From Setaria digitata (taxonomy: Eukaryota > Nematoda > Chromadorea > Rhabditida > Setariidae), in NCBI GenBank assembly GCA_003640385.1, contig RCAB01000098.1, forward strand, positions 1-64,000: a stretch of DNA of 64,000 nucleotides. The letters run 5' to 3'. The notes below the pieces were generated by a model. It did not search any database. It was given only the letters and a program-made list of their open reading frames with translations, and was not told the origin of the DNA. Positions 52,068 to 64,000 of the stretch are shown piece by piece; within the stretch, counting starts at the first letter, position 1; each line of letters begins with the position of its first letter. The translations under genes and the position numbers were made by a program.

Positions 52068-53396
52068 TTAGCTTAAAAATTTTAAATAATTAAGATAATT
52101 TATCTCACCTAGATCATTTCTATTCTTTTTAATAGGCATCAGTGCAGTATTTCAGTATTTCTGAACTATAAAAAAAAAAAAATCTATTATAGCCACTGAT
52201 AAGTGGAAAGATATCCTAAACTGGAGGAACTTTTAAGAGGCTGCAAGAAAATTAAGCCTGGTCTTGAATAAACCCTTTCAAGTGAAAAAAGTATATATGT
52301 TTGTACAAATAAAATGTAGAAAATTAGGAGCGTATTGTTTTTTTAAAACTTATGAATATAGCAAAAGATGTGGAAACCCGAATAAAGTCTAAACTAGTCC
52401 TTTGTTCAGTGCTACTGGCTCTGATAATTTCACGGAATGCAAATCCATCGATTCTTCTGTGATCGAACTACTAAATATACCTGAAATATAGCTCAAATCG
52501 AAGATATTTCAGTCTCTGAGAGTATTTTGGTGACTGAAATCTAACTGATAAGCACTATCTGATAGCTTTCAGACTTAAATATGCGTATCGAAACGGCTAT
52601 TAAAACTATGAAAAAGAAACACTTTACTTCCTTCTGATCCGGAATGTTTTGGCAATTGCTTGCTTGAGTAAACGGATGCAAATGCAAGCATGCATAGGTG
52701 AGACGTGAATGCAAGTGCAGTTTCAGTCCATACTGCTAAATTAAATGGATAAAAGTTTTAATATTATTGTAGTTGTATTAAAATAAAGTTATCACAAAAA
52801 GAATTTCTTAGGAATTTGAATTTTTCACGAGCCTCAAGATAAGCCTGAGCGGTGTTTCCTTGAAGTTTCAGTTAGATTATGTAGCAGAGGAATGATCATT
52901 AAAGCCCAATTAAGCTCAATTAAACTTACTCATATCATAGAGCATTAGAAATGGGACAGGGAATTATCATTTTACAAAAGTTTCTTGATTATCAGACTCA
53001 GTGTTAAAATTCTAATCATTTCTATCTTTCTTTGTTCAAGTATCAGAAGTTTTTTTTAGTTAAATTTCAGCAATAAAACCTTTTAGAATGAACATTTGAC
53101 TTTAATATCAGTCTTCTTTTTTTCCCAAATGATTCTGTCAATTAAATTTAGAAAGTTTTTGAAAACCGAAATCGACTGGTTCAAATTTCGAAATTTTGCT
53201 TCATAACATAATCATACAAATTTCATTTTCAGAGATAACTGAATAATAATTTGTGTGCTGATATTCATTTCTTGTTCGAGAAAAAAAAAAAACAAAAACT
53301 ACATTGGATTCTAACAAGTAAATTTCTCAGAATATTATGGGATTATTTTCAATTACTCTCAGTTCAGTCTCACTATCAAGACTACATTTTTATCAG

Positions 53397-53580
53397 CTAT
53401 ATATATATATATAATTTCCTAAATTATCTTAAATTGTACTTCGTCATCGACATTTCAGGCAATATTGCATTCATTTGCAACTTTCCACTTTATAGTCGTA
53501 TATATATATATATATTTTTAATGATGATAAAATTAAGTCGTATATGTATATATATGGAATTTTACTGGTATATATATATA
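53397..53580. repeat. Clustered short (TA)n tracts
   Basis: Runs of TATATA at about 53397-53412, 53498-53515, 53545-53556 and 53568-53580. An ambiguous base N is at 53635, so base calls nearby may be weak. Confidence 0.8.
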
Positions 53581-53828
53581 AAATTATATGTATATCAGTA
53601 AAATTGTCTGGTAATTAACGGCAAATGAATGATANAAAATTAATGATAACAAATTTTAAATCTCTCGAACTGAATACGTCCATTAGAAAACTGTCTTATT
53701 GACTAGAAAGAGTAGTTGAAAATTGAAAACAGTTTTTGGGGAATTAATTTTTTATTTTTACAGGTTACCCATACGTCAATTAAAATTGAACAACAGAAAA
53801 GTTATCAGAAAAAAAAGACTCAACGAAA

Positions 53829-55818
53829 ATGGTTTGGCGAAATGATAAAGATCGCAATCGTCGTCGTCTTCCATCAATTCCATTAGAATCAAAAACTGTC
53901 CCAACTTTGACAAGATTAAGTTTAGAAAGTATGCTACCAGCTGTTGCTACCTCTGATGAATCTATTGAACGACCAACACTACTGATAATGGATGGTCATA
54001 ATGTTGATCAAGTACCATTCTCGAGAAACTCTCGACAATTTTGGAGTCCCACCATTGCTCGATCATTCCCTGTACATTCAACACAACGTCGGGAACTTCC
54101 TAGTGAGGAAGAATTAGAAAGTTTTGGTGAGTGAAAAAGTAAATCTACTAAAAAGAAATCAAAAGATGTTTGAATTTTAGTCAATTAATCGTGTATCATT
54201 GGCAACCTAACATGATCAAATAGTTAGAGCTTAGTTATACTATAAAATGTAAAATGGATAATTCCTAAAATACTACAAAATTTCTTATCGAAATTTCGGA
54301 ACATTCGAAGAGACAATTTATGGACATTAAAACTGTTAGGATCAGTTTCTCCAAAGTGCTAATTATCTAATTAATGAACTTTAAATATATGCATAAATAT
54401 TTATAAGCCTTATATAATGAAATAATAAACTACGAGAAAGCAAGCTCTATTGATTTATGTGAAATTTTAATTTATTTCAAATTATATGCTGAAAATTCAA
54501 TTGGAGCCTATTTCATTAACAGCATTAATTAAAGAGCTGATAATGAAATAAATAGTAAGAAGGTGAGGCTCATATCTAAGTCAATTTCTCCTTTTTTTTT
54601 TTTTTTTTTTGCTTTTTTTTTCCACAAAATTTATACCTTGTTCAATGAAAAATTTTAATATCAACCGCAAACAACTTTTTGAATGATTTTTTTTTTTTGA
54701 TTCATTCGTAAATGCTTAGAAATCCATTGTATTTGTTTATAAAGCGAAAAAAGCTATGAGACTAAGACTGAATAGAAACTTTAGAAAAAAAAATTTTAAG
54801 AATGGGAACTTATGGATAATACAATATATATTATATATAATATCATTTTTTTTTTAATATATATATATATAGAGAGAGAGAGAGAAAGAGAGGGAGGGAG
54901 AGAGAGAAAGGTGGAGAAGGAGAAAGGAGAGTAACCTTCTGTAGCTAAGAAATAAAATTAAAGGGCGACAAATTATAAAATTATCACACCAGTATCAGTT
55001 TATCAGTCTCTGAATATAAGTTGATGAGTAAAGTTTCTTTTCAATAAGTGCTAACGATAAAATGAATTGAATTTAGATAAGAGTACTTTTTAAAGAGTAG
55101 TTTATGTTGAAAAAACTAACATCTTTTTCATAAATTTATCTATGAGGAAAAAAAAAATGATATGTCGGAAATAAAATAAAAATAATTCTATTAAGTTTTT
55201 TTTTTTTTTGAAATTTTCACTGATAAAAATACACTGTATGACAAAATTATTGATAATTTATTTTTTAAAAAACTTTTTTTTTAAAAAATCTTAAAAACTT
55301 TTTAAGAAACTGAACTAGCCTTTTTTTTTCATTTATATTTTTTTATGATAATCTTCTGACACTGTTTTTGTCAAGAAATTTCTGATTTCAATAACGATAA
55401 ATGTTCTTTTCATCTTAAAGAAGGAGAAAAAAAAGGAGGAAAGTCAAGAATGGGCAATATTTTTAATTAAATAAAAATTTTTTACAGAAAATTTTTTACC
55501 AAACGCAATTATTTTTCTAAATATATTTTAAGATCAAGAAAAAAAAACAGGAAAAAATGCATCAGTTAATTTAAATAATAATTCAGCATAAACATCATCT
55601 ATTTGAAGAAATTGTGTTGAACAATTTCAAAATTTAACAAACAGTATAACAATTAATCAAAATTAATCAAACAGGATAAGCTTCTGTTTACGGTAATGAG
55701 AATATTTTTACCTGGTCTATACTTGTTTTTCTGTTACATATCAGATAACAAAAATATCACCAACATTTACTCACCGATCAGAACATCTAATCGACGACGA
55801 ATGGAAATTTTTCAACGG
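53829..55818 (+). CDS. 5' part of an unrecognised gene with long introns (first two exons)
   Basis: Exon 1 (53829-54126) is preceded by a TTTTTACAG acceptor at 53763 and in-frame TGA upstream, so the ATG is the first in frame. It encodes 99 codons starting MVWRNDKDRNRRRLPSIPLE and ending EEELESFG, with donor GGTGAGTG. Exon 2 (55745-55818), joined in phase 1, encodes DNKNITNIYSPIRTSNRRRM then EIFQR and ends at donor GTAAGA. The translation is Arg/Ser/Pro-rich and looks disordered, with no domain I recognise. RRRLPSIP and RRRMEIF are possible phospho-regulated basic motifs. The 1.6-kb intron and the apparent absence of further exons over the next 8 kb suggest a large gene, as for neuronal or cytoskeletal proteins, continuing past the window. 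Short conserved N-terminal exons cannot be assigned. Confidence 0.5.
54856..54905. repeat. Compound (TA)n(GA)n microsatellite
   Basis: ATATATATATAT followed by AGAGAGAGAGAG and imperfect purine sequence (AAAGAGAGGGAGGGAG) running to about 54930. Lies in intron 1 of the gene beginning at 53829. Confidence 0.9.
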
Positions 55819-58800
55819 GTAAGATGATTTTGTTAAATTAACATTCATATTTACCACCAACTGAATTTGTTTACTTTGAAAATTTTCATAAGAAAAAAAC
55901 TTATGTAATTTTATTGAAAATATTTTGACCTTAGTTTTAACATATAGTCATTTAAATTTTTTTTCCTTAAATTTGCCACAAACTGGACGAATTTTTTCTT
56001 TAAAAAAAACAAATCAATTCTTTTTTTTTTTATTTTCTTTTTGTTTTTTGCTTTTCAGTTATATAATGTGAAGAAATAAAAGGAAGTATCAGTTAATGAA
56101 TATGAGGAGAAAAAAAGGAACTTAGATAGTTCTTAGCTTTGAAATAGCAAGATGGAATTTTCACTTTTATCAAACTTCATCCTCTACTGTGTCCCTATAA
56201 TTTTATTGCTTTATTTCTATAAACATTTTTTTTTTTTTTTTTATTCTCTCATATTATTTAACCGAACTTTTCTCATTTTTAATCCTTTCTGAATACATTC
56301 ATGTCAGTAATAGTTTCGTCTAAAACCCTTAACAGATATAATTGCTCAAATACGAATTGAAAATCTCGAATATTTACTGTAAGTTTTAAGTAATTTCTTT
56401 TCAAAAATCATCCAATTTTATCAGAAAAAAAAAACATAATATTGATAACGTTGATATATTGTGATAAACAAACCGATGTCTGTCTATTCTTCTAATAAAC
56501 TACAATAAACATAATAAATGTTTGCAATCACTGAAACAATAATTCCCTATCAGGATTATTTGTATGTTTTAAGAAATAAACATGTAAATTAATATTCTGA
56601 TAGTGATGACATTGATGACAGCTGATAAACAGATAAAATATATGATATGATATTCGAAGGAAAAAAAAAAGCATCAGAAATTTTTCTTAGCATAATACTT
56701 TCTTATTCATTGACAGAGAAGCAATTATTTTTTTCTCCATCTCAATTTATATTTCCTTGCGTATTTGTTTTTAGCTTATATGCTTTTCCACATTGATTGT
56801 TCTCTGAGTACTAATGAACTGACTAAGACCAAATGCTATGTAAGAAGTTTTTTTTATTTCGCTTTCTTTTCATTTTTTAAATCTGAAATATTTTGAAATT
56901 ATTAGTGATGAACTTTTTGTATTTGCAATGAATTTTAGTAATTCAAATTTTGCTAATCAATTAATACCATTTTTAAGCTATAAAGAAAAAGAATTTCTTC
57001 TTAAAATTCTTACTTTTTCGCTCATTTTATCAGGTAGTTTTGTTCTTTGATTTTGAAGTTAGAGATAAGTTTTCATTTGCACTGATTTTTTTTTCGCTTA
57101 AATTTTTACTAATCAAATTAATTAATTTTAAGCCATAAAAATATCATTTAAAATCATTATCATTTTGCACTTCTGTGCACTTCACCAGTAAACCTGTAGA
57201 ATAGATAATCTTTGTTTTTATCTATTTTTTTTTCAATAACTTTACCAAACAGATAAACTTTATAAGAAAAAACAGTAACCTGTTTAATAAGCAAATTATA
57301 GATTTTGCTACTGCATTTATTGATCGAATGATAGAAAGATCGCTGTAATATTAGCAATCATAATTTGAATTTTTAGAAAGATTTTCAGAATTAAATGACT
57401 TTCAAAAATTTCAAAACTAACCACATGTTTAGCATTTTGATGTAAGCAGCTTATTCCGATTACAAAATGCGTTTCTTTTTAATTTGTTTAAATGTCTAAA
57501 ACAAAAAGAATCTGCGAGAGTTTATAAATTATCCATAGCTAAGATTAAAATATAACTATTATCATTATCAGTTAACAGATCAATACAACACCAGTATTTA
57601 ATTTGCAAAAAAAAAAAAAACTAATTAATTCTGATGTCTAATTCTTTTTCAATATTTTTGGCCGAGAATTAAAAACTAATAGTTTGCATGAAATTTAAAT
57701 CTAATAAACTTTCGAACTAATTTTTTCTTTTTAAAACTTTGCATCACTTTGTTTATTTAAAATCGCAGTGTTTATTTTTTCTTTTCTTCCACAATTTTCA
57801 ATTTTTATAAAGAAAAAAAATATATAAAAGAGAAGAATATTTCGTGTTGCTAAAGTAAAATTATGAAGCTAGACATAAACTTCATACTACTTCTGCATCG
57901 ATAGACTGATATCATTTTGATTTAATTTTTTTGGTACTAACAAAAGTTTTCTTTTTTTTCTCGTGAAAAAGAATTATTATTCTTTTTTTTTAACCGTTGA
58001 TTTTTGAGATTAAACTAAATTAGCAAAAACTTTTTACAAATTTTCAACTTTCTATAGTTGCTGATTAGAAATGATTTTCTTTCGTAACTATTTGCCCCTG
58101 GCAACGACCAAAAGTTGAAGAGCTAAAAATAAAATAGACTAGATTTTTGTTGTTATTGACTGAACAGCAATACTTAATGCTAATTTAAGCCTAATGTCGT
58201 TACCATAGTCAATTACCTTTTGATATATTATCACATTTTGCTTGATCGATTTCTTGAATACTTAAATTTTCGGCAATTTAAAATTATTTAATTTGTAAAA
58301 AAAATTAGGTTTTTTTTTAAAGTAATTTCCAAATTTCACTTTAATTCTAATATATTTTCCGTAAAAATTTTTTATTGAAATTTTGTTAAATAAATTTTAA
58401 TACAATTCTAAATTCAAATTTAAAAAAATAAAAAAGTAACAAAACTAATAAAATTTATTAAGAAATGAAAGACAAAAGAAATTACAGATTTGGGACGGAG
58501 GAAAAAGAATAAAAACTGATGTTAGACTTAGTTTAATTCACTTTTCTCGCTGTACTGTTACTGTTAAGTACCATATTTTTGATTAAAAAAAGAAGTAGCA
58601 AATCTATCTATCCTGCTCTCAAAACACAGCAAAATTGCAGGCCTGAAATCTAACTGAAAAAGTTGAAAGCCATGCCACCTGGTATTTTGAATTCGCAATG
58701 TTTAAAAATTTATAAAAGTTAAATATTAGGAGGATAATAGAAACTCATTAATTTATTCGCAAAAAATTTACCTTTCATCATTTTTCGTGCACATTTTCAG

Positions 58801-61193
58801 CTTACTAATAGATAAATTATAATAATTTTTAAGCTTTATTCACTTTCTGAATGAAATTTAAAAATTGAAATTGAAATTAAGATGCATATTATCAATTTCT
58901 TTCATCCTTTTTTTTTTTTCTGTTTCATTTTTCATTTCTTTCCTTTTAAATTGAACAATAATTAATGATAAATAGAAATTCACTTTTTCACTGCTCGTTA
59001 ACAACTCTTTTCACTTAAACAATGGTGCACATTTTCCTTGCATATTTGAATGCTTAATGAGAATACATTCATTCTATTGTACCAAATAGCATGCTCATTT
59101 CAAAAAATTTTGAATTTTTTCCATTATTAAAAAACAAAAAAGAAAAAAAAGAAGAAAATGAAAAAAATTTTCAACAAATGTTCAGATGAAATTTATTTAT
59201 TTTTTTTTTTTTAAATTGCACATTCTTGCGCCATCTTGAATTATTTATGATTTCTTTTTTTTTTTTTTTCCCTTCTCTTAAATCTACTAGTGCCAAAATT
59301 AGTATTGCCAGATATTTAAATAATTTATAATTTGACAATTTTCATTGATAATAGTATAAAAACTTATAGACGGCATATCATCTTTCATTTGGTTTTTTTC
59401 CAGCTTTTTACACTTTAAAATTTCACATTTATTCAATTTGCAAAATTTTTATAAAATTGATAAATTTGGTTTGCTTGCTCCTTTTTTCTTCTTTTTTCAT
59501 TTTTATTTCCGTTTCTGTGTAAAAGTTAATTTCATTTTGAAATGATTTTAAGAAATAGCAAAGAAGGTAAAACTTTTCTAAATGATTTTTCAGATTTTAT
59601 ATCCTAAGAGCATCAAATGAAAGAAATTTTAAGAACATATTTTATTAATTTCCAGAATTGAACAGCACGAAAAATTAATTCGAGAATCGTAGAATTCTTA
59701 AAAGCTAGTGTTTTAGCAAGACATATTTCAATTAGATGGTTTATTAATCTTTAGACAAAAATTTTTGAAGCTCTAATTACTTTTTAATTTTTGAAACTTT
59801 TTCTTTTTTTCTGGAAATCAAATAAAAAAGAAAATGAGTGAAAATAAAAACTAATCAAAATTTTATCTCTTATCTGGCTTATCTGGATATCATTCACCAT
59901 TGATAAAGCAGCTATTGCACCAAAAATGATGCTGCAAAAATGAGTGAATGCGAAAAAAAGGACGAAAAATTAGTTCGTTTTTCTCAGACTTTCCTTTTTC
60001 TCCCTTTTTCTGTCATTCTAAAAGCTAATATTTCTCGGCGATACTAATTTGAAATTCAAAATTTGCTTATTTTGAACTGATTTAGCATCAACAAAGTACG
60101 CTTTATTCTTACTATGAAATTCCATAGCTGAGCAAGTTTACAAATTGAAAAATTTTTATTGTGATTAATTAGAGGCTAAACATTTGTTCCGCATAGCTCA
60201 GCAACATCAATTTAGATGTGAGCATTTCTTGAATGATAATAAGAGTGATAACAAATTAGCAATGCAATAAAAGGCAAATAATAGATCATCCGGAGTTTTA
60301 TATTTTAACCGGAAACCTAAATCAAAAAGGAAAGCATAATATAATTATGCCCTTGTTAATTATAGCAGTACCAGCTGATGATAAAAATTTATGCACTGTA
60401 ATATGATACTAGTATTGCTAATAATGGTAATACTATTCAATCATTGTAATAGAAAAATAACAGCAATAGTTATAATAGATTGGTGATAACAGTCATAGTA
60501 ATAGTGCTGTAATTATGATAATACGAAAGTGACAAAAGTAATCGAAATAGTGCTAAATATAAAAAAGAAAAAGTAATAAAACAATTACAAATGTATGATA
60601 ATGATTATAATTACAATTATTAGAGTTCCATAATGTTGAGAATACAAATGTGACGAAAATAACTGAAATAATATTAATTATAAAAACGACGATATGATCA
60701 ACATAAATGCATGATAATGATTGTAATTATAACGATTAAAGTTGCATCATTCTTGGTGTGATAGTTACATGAAAAGTAAATATGGTAAAAATCATTTTAT
60801 AATTATATTGATTTCCTTTATGATTTAATTAATAATAATATCGCAGGTGGTGAAAAGCATTCTTTTTTTTAGCGACAATGAAACACTTCAGCTTTTTTTA
60901 AAGCATTTCAAATAAGTTACAACTGTGGCCTATCACAAATTCATTTTGGTAGTTTATGAATGGGTCGAACTAGGTCATCTTTTTTTTTTTTCACTTCAAC
61001 TAAAATAGGGTCATAGTTCAAGTAAAATTTTAACGCTTTTTTTTCTTAACTATTTAATTAGTTTGGCATTGTATTTCGAGATGTGAATTTTCGCATGGAA
61101 TGTGAAGTTTTCCTTTATTTTATTTTATTTTTTTCTTTGTGAAAAATTTCTCAAAAATACACCGAACTTATTCATTTTTATTTTAGATATTAC
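55819..61193. other. Very AT-rich, probable long intron, no exon seen
   Basis: Mostly A/T homopolymer runs and Lys/Phe/Asn/Ile noise frames on both strands. If the gene starting at 53829 continues, this is its second intron. Includes a diverged ~120-bp tandem repeat at 60522-60762. Confidence 0.35.
60522..60762. repeat. Two diverged ~120-bp tandem copies
   Basis: Copy 1 (about 60522-60645) and copy 2 (about 60646-60762) share, in order, GTGACRAAARTAAYYGAAAT, a TAAATATAAAAA-like block, AAATGYATGATAATGATTRT and a GTTSCAT-AAT end. A more decayed copy may precede them at 60410-60520. Confidence 0.6.
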
Positions 61194-61307
61194 ATGGCTG
61201 CACTTTGTGCCCTGTTTATCATTTAAAAATTTTCCACTAATGTCACGATAATTATTCAGGGCATTCAATAATTTAATTAATTGCTGGCCATAAAGCACTG
61301 CTATATT
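61194..61307 (-). CDS. Orphan internal exon candidate, 38 codons
   Basis: On the minus strand TTTTACAG precedes 61307 and GTAATATC follows 61194. Exactly 38 codons in phase 0 on both sides: NIAVLYGQQLIKLLNALNNY, then RDISGKFLNDKQGTKCSH. Codon content is less AT-biased than the flanks. Nothing downstream or upstream could be joined with confidence, and it is antisense to the long-intron gene. It could be an exon of a nested gene or chance. Confidence 0.3.
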
Positions 61308-61439
61308 CTGTAAAAGGAAAGTTGAAAACAAAAAAAAAAGGATATTACAGTTAGTGTTTAAAAATTTTCATATGAATCATTCAGGAAAAGCAAGCAGGTA
61401 TTTCTTACTATATTGTATGCAGGAAAATCTCAGGTAGTA

Positions 61440-61680
61440 ATTAATAAAAATTATTAAAATGACGAATATAAAGAAGGAAAAATATAAACATGCAACTAAC
61501 TATATAAGGATAAACAAAAGTATAAAATATAAACATAAAATACAGATCTAAGATGTAAATCTAAAATACGAACATGAAATATTAGTTTATAAGTAAAAAT
61601 AAATAAATATAAAGTATAAATTTAACATAAAAGTATAAATTGAATAATATAAAGATATAGATATATAAGTATAAACATAG
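61440..61680. repeat. Low-complexity TATAAA/ATAAACAT tract
   Basis: Irregular reiteration of ATATAAACAT, GTATAAA and AAAATAC-like words. Composed almost only of A and T with scattered C and G. Confidence 0.6.
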
Positions 61681-62308
61681 AGATGAAAAAAGGAACCCAG
61701 AATTCTAATTAATTAATTACTGTGAAAGGATCTTTTTTCAAAAGCAATAACTCGTCATTAATTTCCAAAATAAAATGAAAATTTAAATGAATTAATAATA
61801 AAGGTCAATAAAGGAATTTTAGTCATAAAATTGAATTCAATTGAGTTAACATATGATCACACTGCAATCAAAATACTTAAGAATATTTTAATTGAAAAAT
61901 TAATTCACAGAAAAATTTCTTTGCAAAAAGTTTTTTAAATTATTAATTATTTACTATCAAGTTATTCAATTTCTCTTTGTAGAACCCATCATTGTTCAAT
62001 CTATTTGAAAAGATTTTGTTTTTTGTTTTTTTTTTTTTGTTGTAAATTTTTGATTCGATTTTGAAAATAGACTACCTAGTGCTGTACTATTTATACTTTT
62101 TTAATACTAAGAAAAAAAAAAGAAAAGAACAAACAAAAGAAAAAAAACAGAAATTTAATCATCATAAATTTTATTTTAATTCATCCATTGATATGATACA
62201 AACATATTGAACTATAAAATGACATAATTAAGCATATAGTATAATATAGCAGCTATTAACAAATACAAACAAACAGTTTATCTTTTCTGTATTTGAATAA
62301 TTTAAGGA

Positions 62309-62416
<108 letters not shown>

Positions 62417-62685
62417 CCTCCTCTTTCGATCTCGTTTTATTGGGAAAATGAAAAATTGCATGAATAATAAATTAAAAAAACGAAATGAAGTGATGCGTAA
62501 TATTTGAAGCTACCAAACATTCATATTTCTTTTCCAGTATTACAGCATTAATAAATTTGATAATCTTTAGCCAGTAGTGATAGCATATACCAGTAGCAAA
62601 AACTCTCATTATTAATCATTTAAAGAGGCATCTCGCATTTGATTTATTATTTCAAGCTTACACAAGCAATCATTTAGAATTTCAT

Positions 62686-62686
<1 letters not shown>

Positions 62687-62717
<31 letters not shown>
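62687..62717. repeat. Poly-A run, 31 bp
   Basis: Uninterrupted A. No clear retroelement body next to it. Confidence 0.95.
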
Positions 62718-62719
<2 letters not shown>

Positions 62720-64000
62720 TCCACGAAACTTCGCCATTTGTTCAAATGTTACAATATACAAAAATCATTTTAGTAAAGAGAAAAAAGAAGAAAAAGTTTG
62801 GAATGTAATTGTTTTGCTTCTTCTGAACGAATATTATGCAGCAATGGACTCTTTTCATTGTAATTTCACTTAATTTTAGCTCTCTAAAATGATGCTTTTC
62901 ATTAAATATTTGAATTTGTTAATTTTCAACACTCTAATCGTCTAAAACTTTTTATTGAATATTTAAACTTCTTAAATTTCAATAATCCGAATAAATTAAA
63001 CTTTTCATGTTATTGCTATTTCATTTCCTTACAGTATAAAGTAAAAAATTTCATCAAGTATTTAAATTTGCTAAATTTTAATGATCCAAACGCTTTATTC
63101 CTAGGGAGAAAGAAGTATTTTTATTTGTACTATTTTTTTAATGCGTAATAAAATAATAATTTTATTTGTTTTGCTTATACGGTAAAATTTTCATTTAACA
63201 CTAGTTAGTTTGTGAAAATGTTAGAAAAAAAAAAACATAAGTTTTGTGAAATAATTAAAAAAAATTTCAACTATCTTTTTTGTTTCTCGCTTATTACCCA
63301 TTTCGACATTTTGCAATTATTTAATTTGAACATTTATATTCATTTTTTTTAACCTTTAACCTTTTCTCAGTTCCAGTAATCTCTTCACTTTCATGTAATA
63401 ATTTTCCCTAGGAGAGGAAAAGAAAGGAGGAAAAGAGAATGAAATGAACGATTTGCTGTCATATCAAAAAACGAATATCCTCTAAAGCTTTTTGCAAATA
63501 TTGTCACCATCATGGATAATTAGCTCTCGAAAATACTTTATAATCCAAACAACAATTAAGTTATATCGCTTATAATTTAGCTCCATTTTATTCGCTTTAG
63601 GTTCCTAACACTTTCCTTCTCATTCCTTTGCTGGCCAGCGAAAATTTCGAACAAATTCTACCAATAATCTCTTCTCACTTATCACACCATCAATTCGCTT
63701 ATCAGAATCACTCCTCCTGTTATCACTATTATCACTACCGATAGCAATGACAATAATGATAAAACTGTAATCAGAGATTATTGTATTTTACAAAAAGACT
63801 ACTATTTCAGCAATACTGATAATAATATGTCATTGATAAGGTAATCATTGGACAATATCTGATGACCAATTAGATTTTTTCTACTCAGCACTGTCCATAA
63901 TTGGACATATCAGTCATTAGTCAGTATTAGAATTGAAACTTTTACGTATTTTTTTTTTTTGAATTTTTATCGAAATTTTTTTCAAAAAAAAAAAGAAAAG
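62718..64000. other. AT-rich end of window, no gene seen
   Basis: Non-coding appearance to the window edge; probably still within the long intron or intergenic. No exon with both splice sites was found. Confidence 0.35.

Larger units (their letters stand above)
46193..53762. other. Long AT-rich stretch, no gene recognised
   Basis: About 7.5 kb of intronic or intergenic appearance: poly-A/T runs and many short random ORFs (for example 47059-47286 minus and 51047-51418 plus, both low-complexity). It may hold introns of a minus-strand gene ending at 46052, or the distal promoter or 5' introns of the plus-strand gene starting at 53829. One clear hairpin lies at 52023-52067. Confidence 0.4.

Overview
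The window is animal nuclear DNA, strongly AT-rich, with small exons, GT-AG introns (a few apparent GC-AG), and several ...TTTCAG acceptors placed just before a start codon, as expected for spliced-leader trans-splicing. Together with an astacin protease and a transthyretin-like secreted protein, this points to a nematode, probably a filarial or other spirurid worm. The species cannot be fixed from the sequence. There is no sign of bacterial, phage or plasmid content, and I recognised no CRISPR array, rRNA or tRNA.

Layout. 0-6 kb: two histidine-rich secreted-peptide genes lie tail to tail, with a decayed copy of the 3' end of the REP gene between them, then a HAD phosphatase (minus). 6-10 kb: almost gene-free, with a 433-bp (AC)n tract. 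10-19.4 kb: two minus-strand genes rebuilt exon by exon, a Rab escort protein (REP/CHM) and a USP30-type mitochondrial deubiquitinase. 21.4-22.4 kb: intron-bearing histone H3.3 (minus). 25.3-26.5 kb: VPS29 (plus). 27-34.5 kb, minus: astacin metalloprotease, transthyretin-like protein and the NEDD8-conjugating enzyme UBE2F. 35.5-36.5 kb: a small basic unrecognised protein and a mini-ORF (plus). 36.8-39.8 kb: an unrecognised signal-peptide plus C-terminal-membrane protein with 11 exons (minus). 41.2-45.2 kb: MITD1 and proteasome activator PA28gamma (plus). From 45.2 kb to the end the sequence is very AT-rich and mostly non-coding. It holds the first two exons of an unrecognised plus-strand gene with very long introns, two orphan exon candidates, and simple repeats.

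The recognised genes are mostly housekeeping: Rab prenylation (REP), retromer (VPS29), ESCRT-III/abscission (MITD1), ubiquitin and NEDD8 handling (USP30, UBE2F), the nuclear proteasome cap (PA28gamma) and replacement chromatin (H3.3). The secreted set (His-rich peptides, astacin, transthyretin-like, and the unrecognised membrane-anchored protein) is the part more likely to be worm-specific. Exon models were made by hand from splice motifs, reading-frame continuity and remembered family sequences. Nothing was checked with RNA data or database searches.
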